This document shows positions 1 through 5,464 of a DNA stretch of 5,464 bases, piece by piece. Under the pieces are notes generated by a model. That model saw only the letters and a program-made list of their open reading frames with translations, was not told the origin of the DNA and did not search any database. Each line of letters opens with the position of its first letter. Position 1 is the first letter of the stretch. The DNA comes from an uncultured Lachnospiraceae bacterium (GTDB lineage: Bacteria > Bacillota > Clostridia > Lachnospirales > Lachnospiraceae), in the NCBI GenBank assembly GCA_958405355.1, contig CATYEA010000143.1, forward strand, positions 1-5,464, read 5' to 3'. Position numbers and translations under genes: made by a program.

Positions 1-180
1 ATCCGGCAGAGTGTCCAGAAAGCGGGTATAATAACCTTTTACCGTATCCACCTGAGTCTGCTGAAGCATAATCTCGCTGACCCAGATCGAATAAGGGTCG
101 TGCGTGTGGCGCCATGGCAGGTCACGGCCTTCTTTTTTGTACCATTCGATTAAGTTTTGTTGAAATTTTTCGTTATCCAT
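1..180 (-). CDS. mutY: A/G-specific adenine DNA glycosylase MutY, N-terminal part (cut by window edge)
   Basis: Reading the minus strand from the ATG at 180 gives 60 residues with no stop, running off the left edge. Residues 21-24 are LPWR, followed by DPYSIW (28-33) and SEIMLQQTQV (35-44), the signature of the MutY catalytic domain. E36 aligns with the catalytic Glu37 of E. coli MutY. The family excises adenine mispaired with 8-oxoguanine or guanine in base excision repair. The helix-hairpin-helix, the iron-sulfur cluster and the C-terminal 8-oxoG recognition domain would lie outside the window. An in-frame ATG at 192-190 would add MCNL, and a stop at 216-214 rules out anything longer. Neither start has a recognisable Shine-Dalgarno, so the start is uncertain. 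The gene is divergent from dgt. MutY is favoured over endonuclease III (Nth) by the LPWR and LQQTQV motifs. Confidence 0.93.
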   Translation of the reverse strand, partial: MDNEKFQQNLIEWYKKEGRDLPWRHTHDPYSIWVSEIMLQQTQVDTVKGYYTRFLDTLPD

Positions 181-184
181 TAAA

Positions 185-205
185 TTACACATAGGCAGAG
201 TGTAA
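185..205. repeat. Inverted repeat TTACAC-N9-GTGTAA in the divergent intergenic region
   Basis: TTACAC (185-190) and GTGTAA (200-205) are perfect reverse complements, with half-site centres 15 bp apart and no extension inward or outward. The right arm overlaps both the candidate mutY -10 and the candidate dgt -35, and the left arm lies in the mutY start region, so the position would suit a dimeric regulator. The arms are short and I do not recognise them as the box of a known regulator. Chance occurrence is quite possible. Confidence 0.25.
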
Positions 206-227
206 CATATTTTTCAGGATTTTTCTA
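199..227 (-). promoter_or_regulatory. Candidate sigma-A promoter for mutY
   Basis: On the minus strand, TAGAAA (227-222, 4 of 6 to TTGACA) is separated by 17 bp from TACACT (204-199, 4 of 6 to TATAAT). TG at 207-206, one base before the -10, forms an extended -10. The predicted transcript start falls near base 192, which is the A of the upstream in-frame ATG, so the mRNA could be leaderless or nearly so. The elements are weak, and in AT-rich DNA such matches arise by chance. This is inference from spacing and consensus only. Confidence 0.3.
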
Positions 228-231
228 TATT
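202..231 (+). promoter_or_regulatory. Candidate sigma-A promoter for the dgt-dnaG-rpoD operon
   Basis: GTAACA (202-207, 4 of 6 to TTGACA) is followed after 18 bp by TATATT (226-231, 5 of 6 to TATAAT). Transcription would start near 238 and leave a leader of about 48 nt containing the complete dgt ribosome binding site. It is preferred over the perfect TATAAT at 266-271, which would start the transcript inside the Shine-Dalgarno. The site overlaps the candidate mutY promoter on the other strand. Promoters further upstream, inside mutY, cannot be excluded. Confidence 0.35.
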
Positions 232-285
232 TCGGGAAGGAATTTTCGATTAGATGACGAATATATATAATAAGGAGGGATTTTC
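216..285 (+). repeat. Three imperfect AGGNWTTTTC decamers upstream of dgt
   Basis: AGGATTTTTC (216-225), AGGAATTTTC (238-247) and AGGGATTTTC (276-285) share the consensus AGG[A/G][A/T]TTTTC. The starts are 22 and 38 bp apart, so they are not regularly phased on the helix. The third copy covers part of the dgt ribosome binding site and ends at the base before its ATG. They could be protein-binding or RNA-level repeats, or simply reflect the AGG and T-run composition of this leader. No function is assigned. Confidence 0.2.
272..278 (+). promoter_or_regulatory. Ribosome binding site of dgt (AAGGAGG)
   Basis: AAGGAGG is a full complement to the 16S rRNA anti-Shine-Dalgarno and ends 7 nt before the ATG at 286. 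This fixes the dgt start and is the strongest ribosome binding site in the window. Confidence 0.9.
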
Positions 286-1296
286 ATGAATATTCGGGAA
301 AAACAGGAAATATGGGAAAAAGAATATTTAAGTCCCTATGCTTCTTTGAGTCAGAATTCTCTTGGACGGGACAGGGAGGAAGCCCAGTGTGATATTCGTC
401 CCGTGTATCAGCGAGACAGAGACCGGATTCTTCATTCCAAGTCATTTCGCAGGATGAAGCACAAGACACAGGTCTTTCTGGCTCCGGCCGGAGACCATTA
501 CCGGACACGGTTGACGCACACGTTAGAAGTAGCCCAAATCGCGAGGACTATTGCCCGGGCCCTTCGAATGAATGAAGATTTGACAGAAGCCATTGCCCTT
601 GGCCATGATCTTGGTCATACACCTTTTGGCCATGCGGGGGAAGATATTTTAAATGAGCTTCATCCGGACGGCTTTAAACATTATTACCAGAGCGTTCGGG
701 TGGTGGAATTACTTGAGAAAAACTGTCAGGGCTTAAATTTGACAAAAGAAGTCAGGGATGGTATGATGAACCATTCCACATCACGGATGCCGATGACCAT
801 GGAGGGAAAGATCGTTCGCTTCTCAGATAAAATTGCCTATATCAACCATGATATCGATGATGCGATTCGGGCGCATATTATCAGTGAAGCGGATTTGCCG
901 AAGACTTATACGGATATCCTCGGACATTCTCCGAAGCAGCGTCTGAACTCTCTTGTACACAGTGTTATTAATGAGAGTATGGAACAGCCGGATATCCGCA
1001 TGGCAGATGAGATTGAAAAGGCTATGCTTGGGTTAAGAAGCTATATGTTTGAAAATGTATATACGAATCCTATTGCCAAAGGACAGGAGAAAAAAGCACA
1101 GAATATGCTGGAGGCTCTCTATGATCATTTTATGAAAAATTTTCATGAGCTTCCGGAGGAATATGTACGGCTTGTTACCGATCGCGGCGAGAGGATGGAG
1201 TCAGTGGTGTGTGATTATATTGCGGGTATGACAGATCAATATTCAATTAACGTTTATGAAAATCTGTATGTACCTTTTGTGTGGAAGGTGGTCTGA
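286..1296 (+). CDS. dgt: dGTPase-like HD-domain deoxynucleoside triphosphate triphosphohydrolase
   Basis: The family hydrolyses dGTP, or other dNTPs, to the deoxynucleoside and triphosphate, affecting dNTP pools in the cytoplasm. The 336-residue protein carries the family's order of motifs: RDRDRILHSKSFRR (43-56), KTQVF (60-64), RTRLTHTLEV (73-82), GHDLGHTPFGH (106-116) and SDKIAY (180-185). Likely metal ligands are H78, H107, D108 and D181, with H111 and H116 as further active-site histidines. The C-terminal part, including YIAGMTDQY (311-319) and PFVW (330-333), is also family-like. It is much shorter than E. coli Dgt (about 505 residues) but usual for the short dNTPases of Firmicutes. Substrate preference and any allosteric dNTP activation cannot be read from the sequence. 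It is the first gene of the operon, and its stop TGA directly touches the dnaG ATG. The start at 286 is fixed by AAGGAGG 7 nt upstream. The symbol is by family, and activity on dGTP itself is not certain. Confidence 0.93.
   Translation: MNIREKQEIWEKEYLSPYASLSQNSLGRDREEAQCDIRPVYQRDRDRILHSKSFRRMKHKTQVFLAPAGDHYRTRLTHTLEVAQIARTIARALRMNEDLTEAIALGHDLGHTPFGHAGEDILNELHPDGFKHYYQSVRVVELLEKNCQGLNLTKEVRDGMMNHSTSRMPMTMEGKIVRFSDKIAYINHDIDDAIRAHIISEADLPKTYTDILGHSPKQRLNSLVHSVINESMEQPDIRMADEIEKAMLGLRSYMFENVYTNPIAKGQEKKAQNMLEALYDHFMKNFHELPEEYVRLVTDRGERMESVVCDYIAGMTDQYSINVYENLYVPFVWKVV
1285..1292 (+). promoter_or_regulatory. Ribosome binding site of dnaG inside the dgt coding end
   Basis: AAGGTGGT lies within the last codons of dgt and ends 4 nt before the dnaG ATG at 1297. 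It matches AAGGAGGT with one mismatch. Because the dgt TGA (1294-1296) is followed at once by ATG, ribosomes ending dgt sit on this site, which suggests translational coupling. Confidence 0.75.
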
Positions 1297-3066
1297 ATGT
1301 TTTATTCCGACGATGTTATAGAAGAGGTTCGTTCACGTAATGACGTGGTGGACCTGATTGGAAATTACATTAAACTGACGAAGAAGGGCAGTTCTTTTTT
1401 TGGACTCTGCCCCTTCCATAATGAAAAATCACCGTCCTTTTCGGTGAGCAGAGATAAACAGATGTATTATTGTTTCGGCTGTGGAGCCGGAGGCAATGTA
1501 TTTACATTTGTAATGGAGTATGAAAATTATACCTTTGTGGAAGCTGTAAAATATCTGGCTGAGCGTGCCGGCATAAAACTGCCGGAGGTGGAAGTCACCG
1601 AAGAGCAGAAGCGGATTCAGAACAAACGGCAGCGCCTTTTGGATATACATAAAATGACAGCCCAGTATTTTTATTATCAGTTAAAAAGTAAGAACGGAGC
1701 CAATGCCCGGGCTTACTTTGAAAAACGCTGTCTGTCCATGGAAACTATCGCTCATTTTGGACTGGGATTTTCCAATCCTTATAGAGATGACCTTTATCAG
1801 TTCCTTAAGGGAAAAGGTTATGATGATCAGATTTTAAAGGATTCGGGTTTAATGACGATTGATGAAAAATACGGGGCTCACGATAAGTTTTGGAACCGGG
1901 TCATGTTTCCGATCATGGATGTGAATAATAAGGTCATCGGTTTCGGCGGCCGTGTGCTTGGCGATGGAACGCCGAAGTATTTGAATTCCCCGGAGACACT
2001 GTTGTTCGTTAAAAGCCGGAATCTTTATGGATTGAACTTTGCACGGACTTCCAGGGAAGCCTTTATGATCATCTGTGAGGGTTATATGGATGTGATCGCT
2101 ATGCACCAGGCTGGTTTTACCAATGCGGTGGCTTCTCTGGGTACAGCATTTACTCTTCAGCACGGTATTCTTCTGAAACGGTATACGGAAGAAGTCCATT
2201 TGGCCTACGACAGTGATGAAGCCGGTGTAAAGGCTGCACTTCGGGCCATCCCTATTCTGCGTTCTGCAGGATTGCGGATAAGAATCATTCATATGAATCC
2301 TTATAAGGATCCGGATGAGTTTATAAAAAATCTTGGAGTTGAGGCTTTTAAGGAACGGATTGAACAGGCGGAGAACAGCTTTATGTTTGAGGTATCCATC
2401 CTGGAACGTTCCTATAATCTGGGAGACCCGGATGGAAAGACCCGCTTTTTCAACGAAGTGGCCAAACGGCTCCTGAATTTTGACCAGGAATTGGAGCGGA
2501 ATAATTATATTGAAGCTATAGCGCGTAAATACAGTATTTCTTTTGAAAATTTACAAAAGCTTGTCAATCGCTATGGCCTGACCCTTCCTGAACGGGAAGT
2601 ATATATGGAAGAACGTCCGGTGGCCCGCAGGGAAAGTGAAAGTATTCAGTATCCGGAAGCTTTGCTTGCTTCCCAGAAATTGCTTTTGACCTGGCTGGTG
2701 AATGATGTTTCGCTGTTTAAGAAAATAAAACCTTGGCTTGGATGGGAAGATTTTGTACATCCGGTATATCAGACCGTATGCCGGGCCGTATATGAAGCGA
2801 TTGAAACGACAGGACAGATTGTTCCGGGACAGATTATTAATTTATTTCAGGAAAAAGAAGAACAGAAACTTGTTGCCGGCATTTTCAATTCGAATATTGC
2901 CGGTATCGAAGATAAGAACGCCAGAGAAAAGGCACTTACGGAAACCGTTGTGCGGATTAAGCGATACCATTTGGATGAACTGAGCCGACGGACACAGGAC
3001 CTGGCTGAATTGCAGAAAATTATCCGGATGAAATCCGATTTACAGAATTTGCATATTTCTCTTTAG
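1297..3066 (+). CDS. dnaG: DNA primase DnaG
   Basis: DnaG synthesises the short RNA primers for leading- and lagging-strand DNA replication, working with the replicative helicase at the fork. The 589-residue length is usual for bacterial primases. The N-terminal zinc-binding domain shows CPFH (38-41) and CFGC (59-62), giving ligands C38, H41, C59 and C62. The RNA-polymerase core follows, with RVMFPIMD (201-208), GFGGRVL (215-221) and KYLNSPET (227-234). The TOPRIM catalytic site has E261 in EGYMDV, D305 and D307 in YDSDEAG, and D338 and D340 in KDPDEF, matching the acidic residues of E. coli DnaG. Residues from about 450 to the end form the divergent C-terminal helicase-interaction domain. 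All key residues are present, so the gene looks functional. The start abuts the dgt stop with no gap, and rpoD follows after 38 bp, as in the macromolecular-synthesis operon arrangement. Confidence 0.98.
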   Translation: MFYSDDVIEEVRSRNDVVDLIGNYIKLTKKGSSFFGLCPFHNEKSPSFSVSRDKQMYYCFGCGAGGNVFTFVMEYENYTFVEAVKYLAERAGIKLPEVEVTEEQKRIQNKRQRLLDIHKMTAQYFYYQLKSKNGANARAYFEKRCLSMETIAHFGLGFSNPYRDDLYQFLKGKGYDDQILKDSGLMTIDEKYGAHDKFWNRVMFPIMDVNNKVIGFGGRVLGDGTPKYLNSPETLLFVKSRNLYGLNFARTSREAFMIICEGYMDVIAMHQAGFTNAVASLGTAFTLQHGILLKRYTEEVHLAYDSDEAGVKAALRAIPILRSAGLRIRIIHMNPYKDPDEFIKNLGVEAFKERIEQAENSFMFEVSILERSYNLGDPDGKTRFFNEVAKRLLNFDQELERNNYIEAIARKYSISFENLQKLVNRYGLTLPEREVYMEERPVARRESESIQYPEALLASQKLLLTWLVNDVSLFKKIKPWLGWEDFVHPVYQTVCRAVYEAIETTGQIVPGQIINLFQEKEEQKLVAGIFNSNIAGIEDKNAREKALTETVVRIKRYHLDELSRRTQDLAELQKIIRMKSDLQNLHISL

Positions 3067-3067
3067 T
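3039..3067 (+). promoter_or_regulatory. Weak candidate internal promoter for rpoD at the end of dnaG
   Basis: TTTACA (3039-3044, 5 of 6 to TTGACA) is followed after 17 bp by TTTAGT (3062-3067, 4 of 6 to TATAAT), with no extended -10. A start near 3074 would give a leader of about 31 nt carrying the rpoD ribosome binding site. Promoters within or after dnaG that drive the sigma-A gene separately are known in Bacillus subtilis, which makes the position plausible. The -10 lacks the conserved second-position A, so this is tentative. Confidence 0.22.
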
Positions 3068-3092
3068 GTGGAAAGAATATAGACAGATTGCC

Positions 3093-3098
3093 AGGAGG
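3093..3098 (+). promoter_or_regulatory. Ribosome binding site of rpoD (AGGAGG), decides the start
   Basis: AGGAGG ends 6 nt before the ATG at 3105, which is good spacing. The ATG at 3099 touches the site with no spacer, and the ATG at 3117 lies 18 nt away. The GTG at 3066 lies upstream with no Shine-Dalgarno of its own. The start at 3105 is therefore chosen. Confidence 0.85.
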
Positions 3099-3104
3099 AT
3101 GAAT

Positions 3105-4205
3105 ATGGGCGAAAAGATGACATTTGAAGAACGTTTAAAAGAGCTGGTAGCCTCCAGCCGCGAGCGAAAAGAAAGTATGGCTTTTCAGGAAGTCCTTAAC
3201 TATTTTTCGGATATTGATCTGACAGAAGAACAGACAGAACAAATCTATGATGCCATGGATAAAGCCCATGTGGATTTGGCGAAAATAGATGATGCCGATA
3301 TGGAAGAAGATTTTCTGGACAGTGAGGAAGCGGAGACTGTACCGGAAATTGATCTGTCCGTACCGGAAGGCATCAGTATGGAAGACCCGGTACGTATGTA
3401 CCTGAAGGAAATCGGCAAAGTTCCTCTTTTGTCTGCGGAAGAAGAGCAGGAGCTTGCTGAACGAATTGAGGCAGGGGATGAAGAGGCGAGAAAGCGCCTT
3501 TCAGAAGCGAATCTCCGTCTTGTTGTCAGTATTGCCAAGCGTTATGTGGGCAGAGGAATGGCACTTCTTGATCTGATTCAGGAGGGAAATTTAGGACTGA
3601 TGAAAGCTGTGGAAAAGTTTGATTACCGAAAGGGATATAAATTCAGTACCTATGCTACCTGGTGGATTCGTCAGGCCATTACCCGTGCCATCGCCGATCA
3701 GGCCCGGACGATTCGAATTCCGGTCCATATGGTGGAAACGATCAATAAATTAAGAAGAACTTCCAGACAGCTTTTACAGGAACTTGGACGGGAAGCGACA
3801 CCGGAAGAAATTGCAGAACGAATGAAGATGCCGGTGGAACGGGTTCAGGAGATTATGAAGATTTCCCAGGAGCCGGTATCTTTGGAAACTCCGATTGGCG
3901 AGGAAGATGACAGCCATCTTGGGGATTTTATCCAGGATGACCATGTTCCGGTTCCGGCAGAGGCGGCGGCTTACTCTGTGCTTCAGGAACAGTTGGAGGA
4001 AGTTTTGGCTACCCTTTCAGAGAGAGAGGCAAAAGTGCTTCGGCTGAGATTTGGGCTGGATGACGGCCGGGCGCGGACTCTGGAGGAAGTTGGCAAAGAA
4101 TTTAATGTGACCAGAGAACGTATTCGTCAGATTGAGGCGAAGGCACTGCGTAAACTCAGAAGCCGGGGAAGAAGCAGTAAATTAATTGATTTTTTATCGA
4201 ATTAG
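3105..4205 (+). CDS. rpoD: RNA polymerase primary sigma factor (sigma-A / RpoD)
   Basis: This subunit directs RNA polymerase to housekeeping -10/-35 promoters. From the ATG at 3105 it has 366 residues, usual for Gram-positive sigma-A and lacking the large non-conserved insert of E. coli sigma-70. Residues 1 to about 80 are an acidic region 1.1. Region 1.2 has [11 protein letters not shown] (94-104). Region 2 has [12 protein letters not shown] (136-147), [17 protein letters not shown] (161-177) and [13 protein letters not shown] (180-192), with aromatic and tryptophan residues for -10 melting and Q190 in the -10 recognition helix. Region 3 covers about 200-290. Region 4 ends in a helix-turn-helix, [19 protein letters not shown] (326-344), for -35 contact. 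An upstream GTG at 3066, overlapping the dnaG stop, would add 13 residues of unlike sequence and is not supported by a ribosome binding site. trmK follows after 9 bp. Region 1.1 plus the complete four-region layout argue for the primary sigma rather than an alternative one. Confidence 0.98.
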   Translation: MGEKMTFEERLKELVASSRERKESMAFQEVLNYFSDIDLTEEQTEQIYDAMDKAHVDLAKIDDADMEEDFLDSEEAETVPEIDLSVPEGISMEDPVRMYLKEIGKVPLLSAEEEQELAERIEAGDEEARKRLSEANLRLVVSIAKRYVGRGMALLDLIQEGNLGLMKAVEKFDYRKGYKFSTYATWWIRQAITRAIADQARTIRIPVHMVETINKLRRTSRQLLQELGREATPEEIAERMKMPVERVQEIMKISQEPVSLETPIGEEDDSHLGDFIQDDHVPVPAEAAAYSVLQEQLEEVLATLSEREAKVLRLRFGLDDGRARTLEEVGKEFNVTRERIRQIEAKALRKLRSRGRSSKLIDFLSN

Positions 4206-4214
4206 GAGAGTGCT

Positions 4215-4910
4215 ATGCAGAAAATATCACATAGATTGATTCAGGTGGCAGAAATGGTTCCGGAAGGAGGCCGCCTGGCGGATGTGGGGACAGATCATGG
4301 CTATGTGCCTATATGGCTTCTGGAAAAAGGGCGCATACTATCAGCCATCGCTATGGACATTAATCAGGGGCCGCTGCTTCGAGCTCAGGAAAACAGAGAT
4401 AAATACGGCTATCAGGAAGTCATGGAGCTGCGGCTTTCAAATGGCCTGGAAAAACTTCAGCCCGGGGAGGCAGATACGGTTCTCATAGCCGGAATGGGCG
4501 GCCCGTTAATGATCCAGATTCTTGAGGCCGGTCAGGAAAACAGCGAGGGAGTTTCTGCCTGGGTACTCCAGCCTCAGTCGGAGATTCCGTCAGTACGCCG
4601 TTATTTGATAGAACATAATTTTTCCATCGTTGATGAAATTATGCTGATTGATGAGGGAAAATATTATATGGCTATGAAAGCTGTTCCAGGTAAAGAGGCT
4701 GCCTGGTCAGAAATAGAATATTTATTTGGGAAGCTTCTGCTTGCAGAACAGCATCCGGTGCTTCTGGAATTTATAAAAAAAGAAAAGAGAATGTACACAA
4801 AGATTTTAGATCAATTGAGAGAAAATAATCAGTCCGGTACGGCCAGATATGGCGAAGTTACCGCATATATGGAGGCGTTGGACCGGGCTATGAACTATTA
4901 TAATAAGTAG
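4215..4910 (+). CDS. trmK: tRNA (adenine(22)-N(1))-methyltransferase TrmK
   Basis: TrmK transfers a methyl group from S-adenosylmethionine to N1 of adenine 22 in the D-arm region of certain tRNAs. The 231-residue protein shows a class I Rossmann methyltransferase fold: LADVGTDHGYVPIWLL (21-36) is motif I, AMDINQGPLLRAQEN (46-60) carries the acidic residue that would bind the SAM ribose, and RLSNGLEKL (73-81) then IAGMGGPLMIQIL (91-103) hold the family's GMGG loop. LQPQSE (118-123) and the segment around 139-156 also fit COG2384/YqfN. The C-terminal part from about 160 is helical and polar, consistent with the coiled-coil tRNA-contact domain of B. subtilis TrmK. AGGAG at 4204-4208 overlaps the rpoD stop codon and sits 6 nt before the ATG, so translation may be coupled to rpoD. 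The same placement after sigA is found in other Firmicutes. No key motif appears missing. Confidence 0.93.
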   Translation: MQKISHRLIQVAEMVPEGGRLADVGTDHGYVPIWLLEKGRILSAIAMDINQGPLLRAQENRDKYGYQEVMELRLSNGLEKLQPGEADTVLIAGMGGPLMIQILEAGQENSEGVSAWVLQPQSEIPSVRRYLIEHNFSIVDEIMLIDEGKYYMAMKAVPGKEAAWSEIEYLFGKLLLAEQHPVLLEFIKKEKRMYTKILDQLRENNQSGTARYGEVTAYMEALDRAMNYYNK

Positions 4911-4922
4911 GTGGATACATAT

Positions 4923-5464
4923 ATGAATGGGAAAGAATTGTACAGGCTGCTTCAGAAATATTTTCCGAATGAAGCGGCACTTTCATGGGATAATGTAGGA
5001 CTTCTCTGCGGCCGTATGGATAAAGATATCCAAAAGGTTTACGTGGCCCTGGATGCGACGATGGAGGTCATTGATGAAGCCATTCGTGTTGGAGCCGATT
5101 TATTGCTGACCCATCATCCGATAATTTTTTCATCTATTAAACGGATTGAGGAAAATGATTATCTTGGCGAGCGGCTGCTTCGTATGGTGGAAAATCATAT
5201 AACCTGCTATGCTATGCACACAAATTATGATATCAAACGTATGGCAGACCTGGTTGTTTCTAAAATGGAACTTAAAAATCTTCAGGTATTGGAGCCGACA
5301 ACAGACGATGGCAGTGAAGGTATTGGATATACGGGGGATTTGGAAAATCCGATGGCCCTGGAAGATTATGCCCTGAAAATAAAGGAATGGTTTCGGATTC
5401 CGGATGTGCGTGTTTATGGAAATTTAAAACAGGAAATCCGACGGGTATCTGTATGTCCGGGTTC
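4923..5464 (+). CDS. Nif3/YqfO-family dinuclear metal-centre protein, N-terminal part (cut by window edge)
   Basis: An ATG at 4923 opens a frame of 180 complete codons that runs off the right edge. WDNVGLLCG (22-30), the start of the metal site LLTHHPIIF (61-69) and AMHTNYD (97-103) are hallmarks of the Nif3 family (COG0327), whose members form toroidal hexamers with two metal ions per subunit. Likely ligands seen here are H64, H65 and D103, and the remaining His/Glu ligands would be in the missing C-terminal part. GIGYTGDL (133-140) and the terminal VCPG (177-180) fit the region leading into a possible YqfO-type insert domain, which cannot be judged here. Databases often label this family 'GTP cyclohydrolase 1 type 2', but its cellular role is unsettled. 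AGGTGG (4909-4914) overlaps the trmK stop and lies 8 nt before the ATG, and the intergenic gap is 12 bp. Adjacency to trmK is a widespread conserved pairing. Confidence 0.93.
   Translation, partial: MNGKELYRLLQKYFPNEAALSWDNVGLLCGRMDKDIQKVYVALDATMEVIDEAIRVGADLLLTHHPIIFSSIKRIEENDYLGERLLRMVENHITCYAMHTNYDIKRMADLVVSKMELKNLQVLEPTTDDGSEGIGYTGDLENPMALEDYALKIKEWFRIPDVRVYGNLKQEIRRVSVCPG

Noticed and set aside
266..271. Perfect TATAAT -10 hexamer just upstream of the dgt ribosome binding site
   Set aside because: Transcription would begin near 278, removing most of the AAGGAGG at 272-278, and the best -35 at 16-18 bp spacing matches only about 3 of 6. It is more likely a by-product of the AT-rich leader.
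284..508. Minus-strand open frame of 74 codons opposite the start of dgt
   Set aside because: It lies antisense to the well-conserved dgt N-terminus, has no recognisable protein motif, and its product looks like a reverse-frame shadow.
1849..2292. Minus-strand open frame of 147 codons opposite the dnaG catalytic core
   Set aside because: It is the longest antisense frame but is wholly inside the DnaG RNA-polymerase/TOPRIM coding region, with no family motif. The frame is explained by codon constraint on the real gene.
3066..3104. N-terminal extension of sigma-A from the GTG at 3066
   Set aside because: It has no Shine-Dalgarno, the added residues do not resemble region 1.1, and a well-spaced AGGAGG serves the ATG at 3105.
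3245..3538. Minus-strand open frame of 97 codons opposite rpoD regions 1-2, with a serine-rich product
   Set aside because: The serine-rich product is the reverse reading of acidic GAA/GAT-rich sigma codons. There is no independent support.
4282..4488. Plus-strand open frame of 68 codons inside trmK in another frame
   Set aside because: It overlaps the conserved SAM-binding region of TrmK, lacks a ribosome binding site and shows no recognisable motif.

Overview
The window reads as a core housekeeping locus from a Clostridia-class Firmicute, most likely Lachnospiraceae-like. The basis is moderate GC content, strong AAGGAGG-type ribosome binding sites, a DnaG and a short sigma-A of clostridial type, and the gene order dgt-dnaG-rpoD-trmK-nif3. 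The taxonomic placement is recalled from family resemblance and was not searched.

Layout: bases 1-180 hold the N-terminal 60 codons of a minus-strand mutY (adenine DNA glycosylase), cut by the left edge. Bases 181-285 are a 105-bp divergent intergenic region with weak back-to-back promoter candidates, a 6-bp inverted repeat and three AGGNWTTTTC decamers. From base 286 to the right edge, five plus-strand genes lie almost without gaps: a dGTPase-like HD phosphohydrolase (dgt), DNA primase (dnaG), the primary sigma factor (rpoD/sigA), tRNA m1A22 methyltransferase (trmK) and the first 180 codons of a Nif3/YqfO-family protein, cut by the right edge. Gaps between them are 0, 38, 9 and 12 bp, and I saw no terminator hairpin between them, so one polycistronic operon is the simplest reading. 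An extra weak promoter may lie at the dnaG-rpoD junction.

How the genes fit together: Dgt hydrolyses dNTPs and so shapes precursor pools. DnaG lays the RNA primers for replication. Sigma-A directs bulk transcription. TrmK modifies tRNA, and the Nif3-like protein is a metal-binding protein of unsettled function that often sits beside TrmK. The dnaG-rpoD core resembles the macromolecular-synthesis operon known in many bacteria. MutY, facing away, removes adenine mispaired with 8-oxoguanine.

I found no mobile element, CRISPR array, RNA gene, broken gene or credible new system. All large ORFs are intact and carry their key motifs. The points worth a second look are small: the divergent control region, the missing Shine-Dalgarno of mutY, the start choice for rpoD, and the dgt-dnaG coupling.
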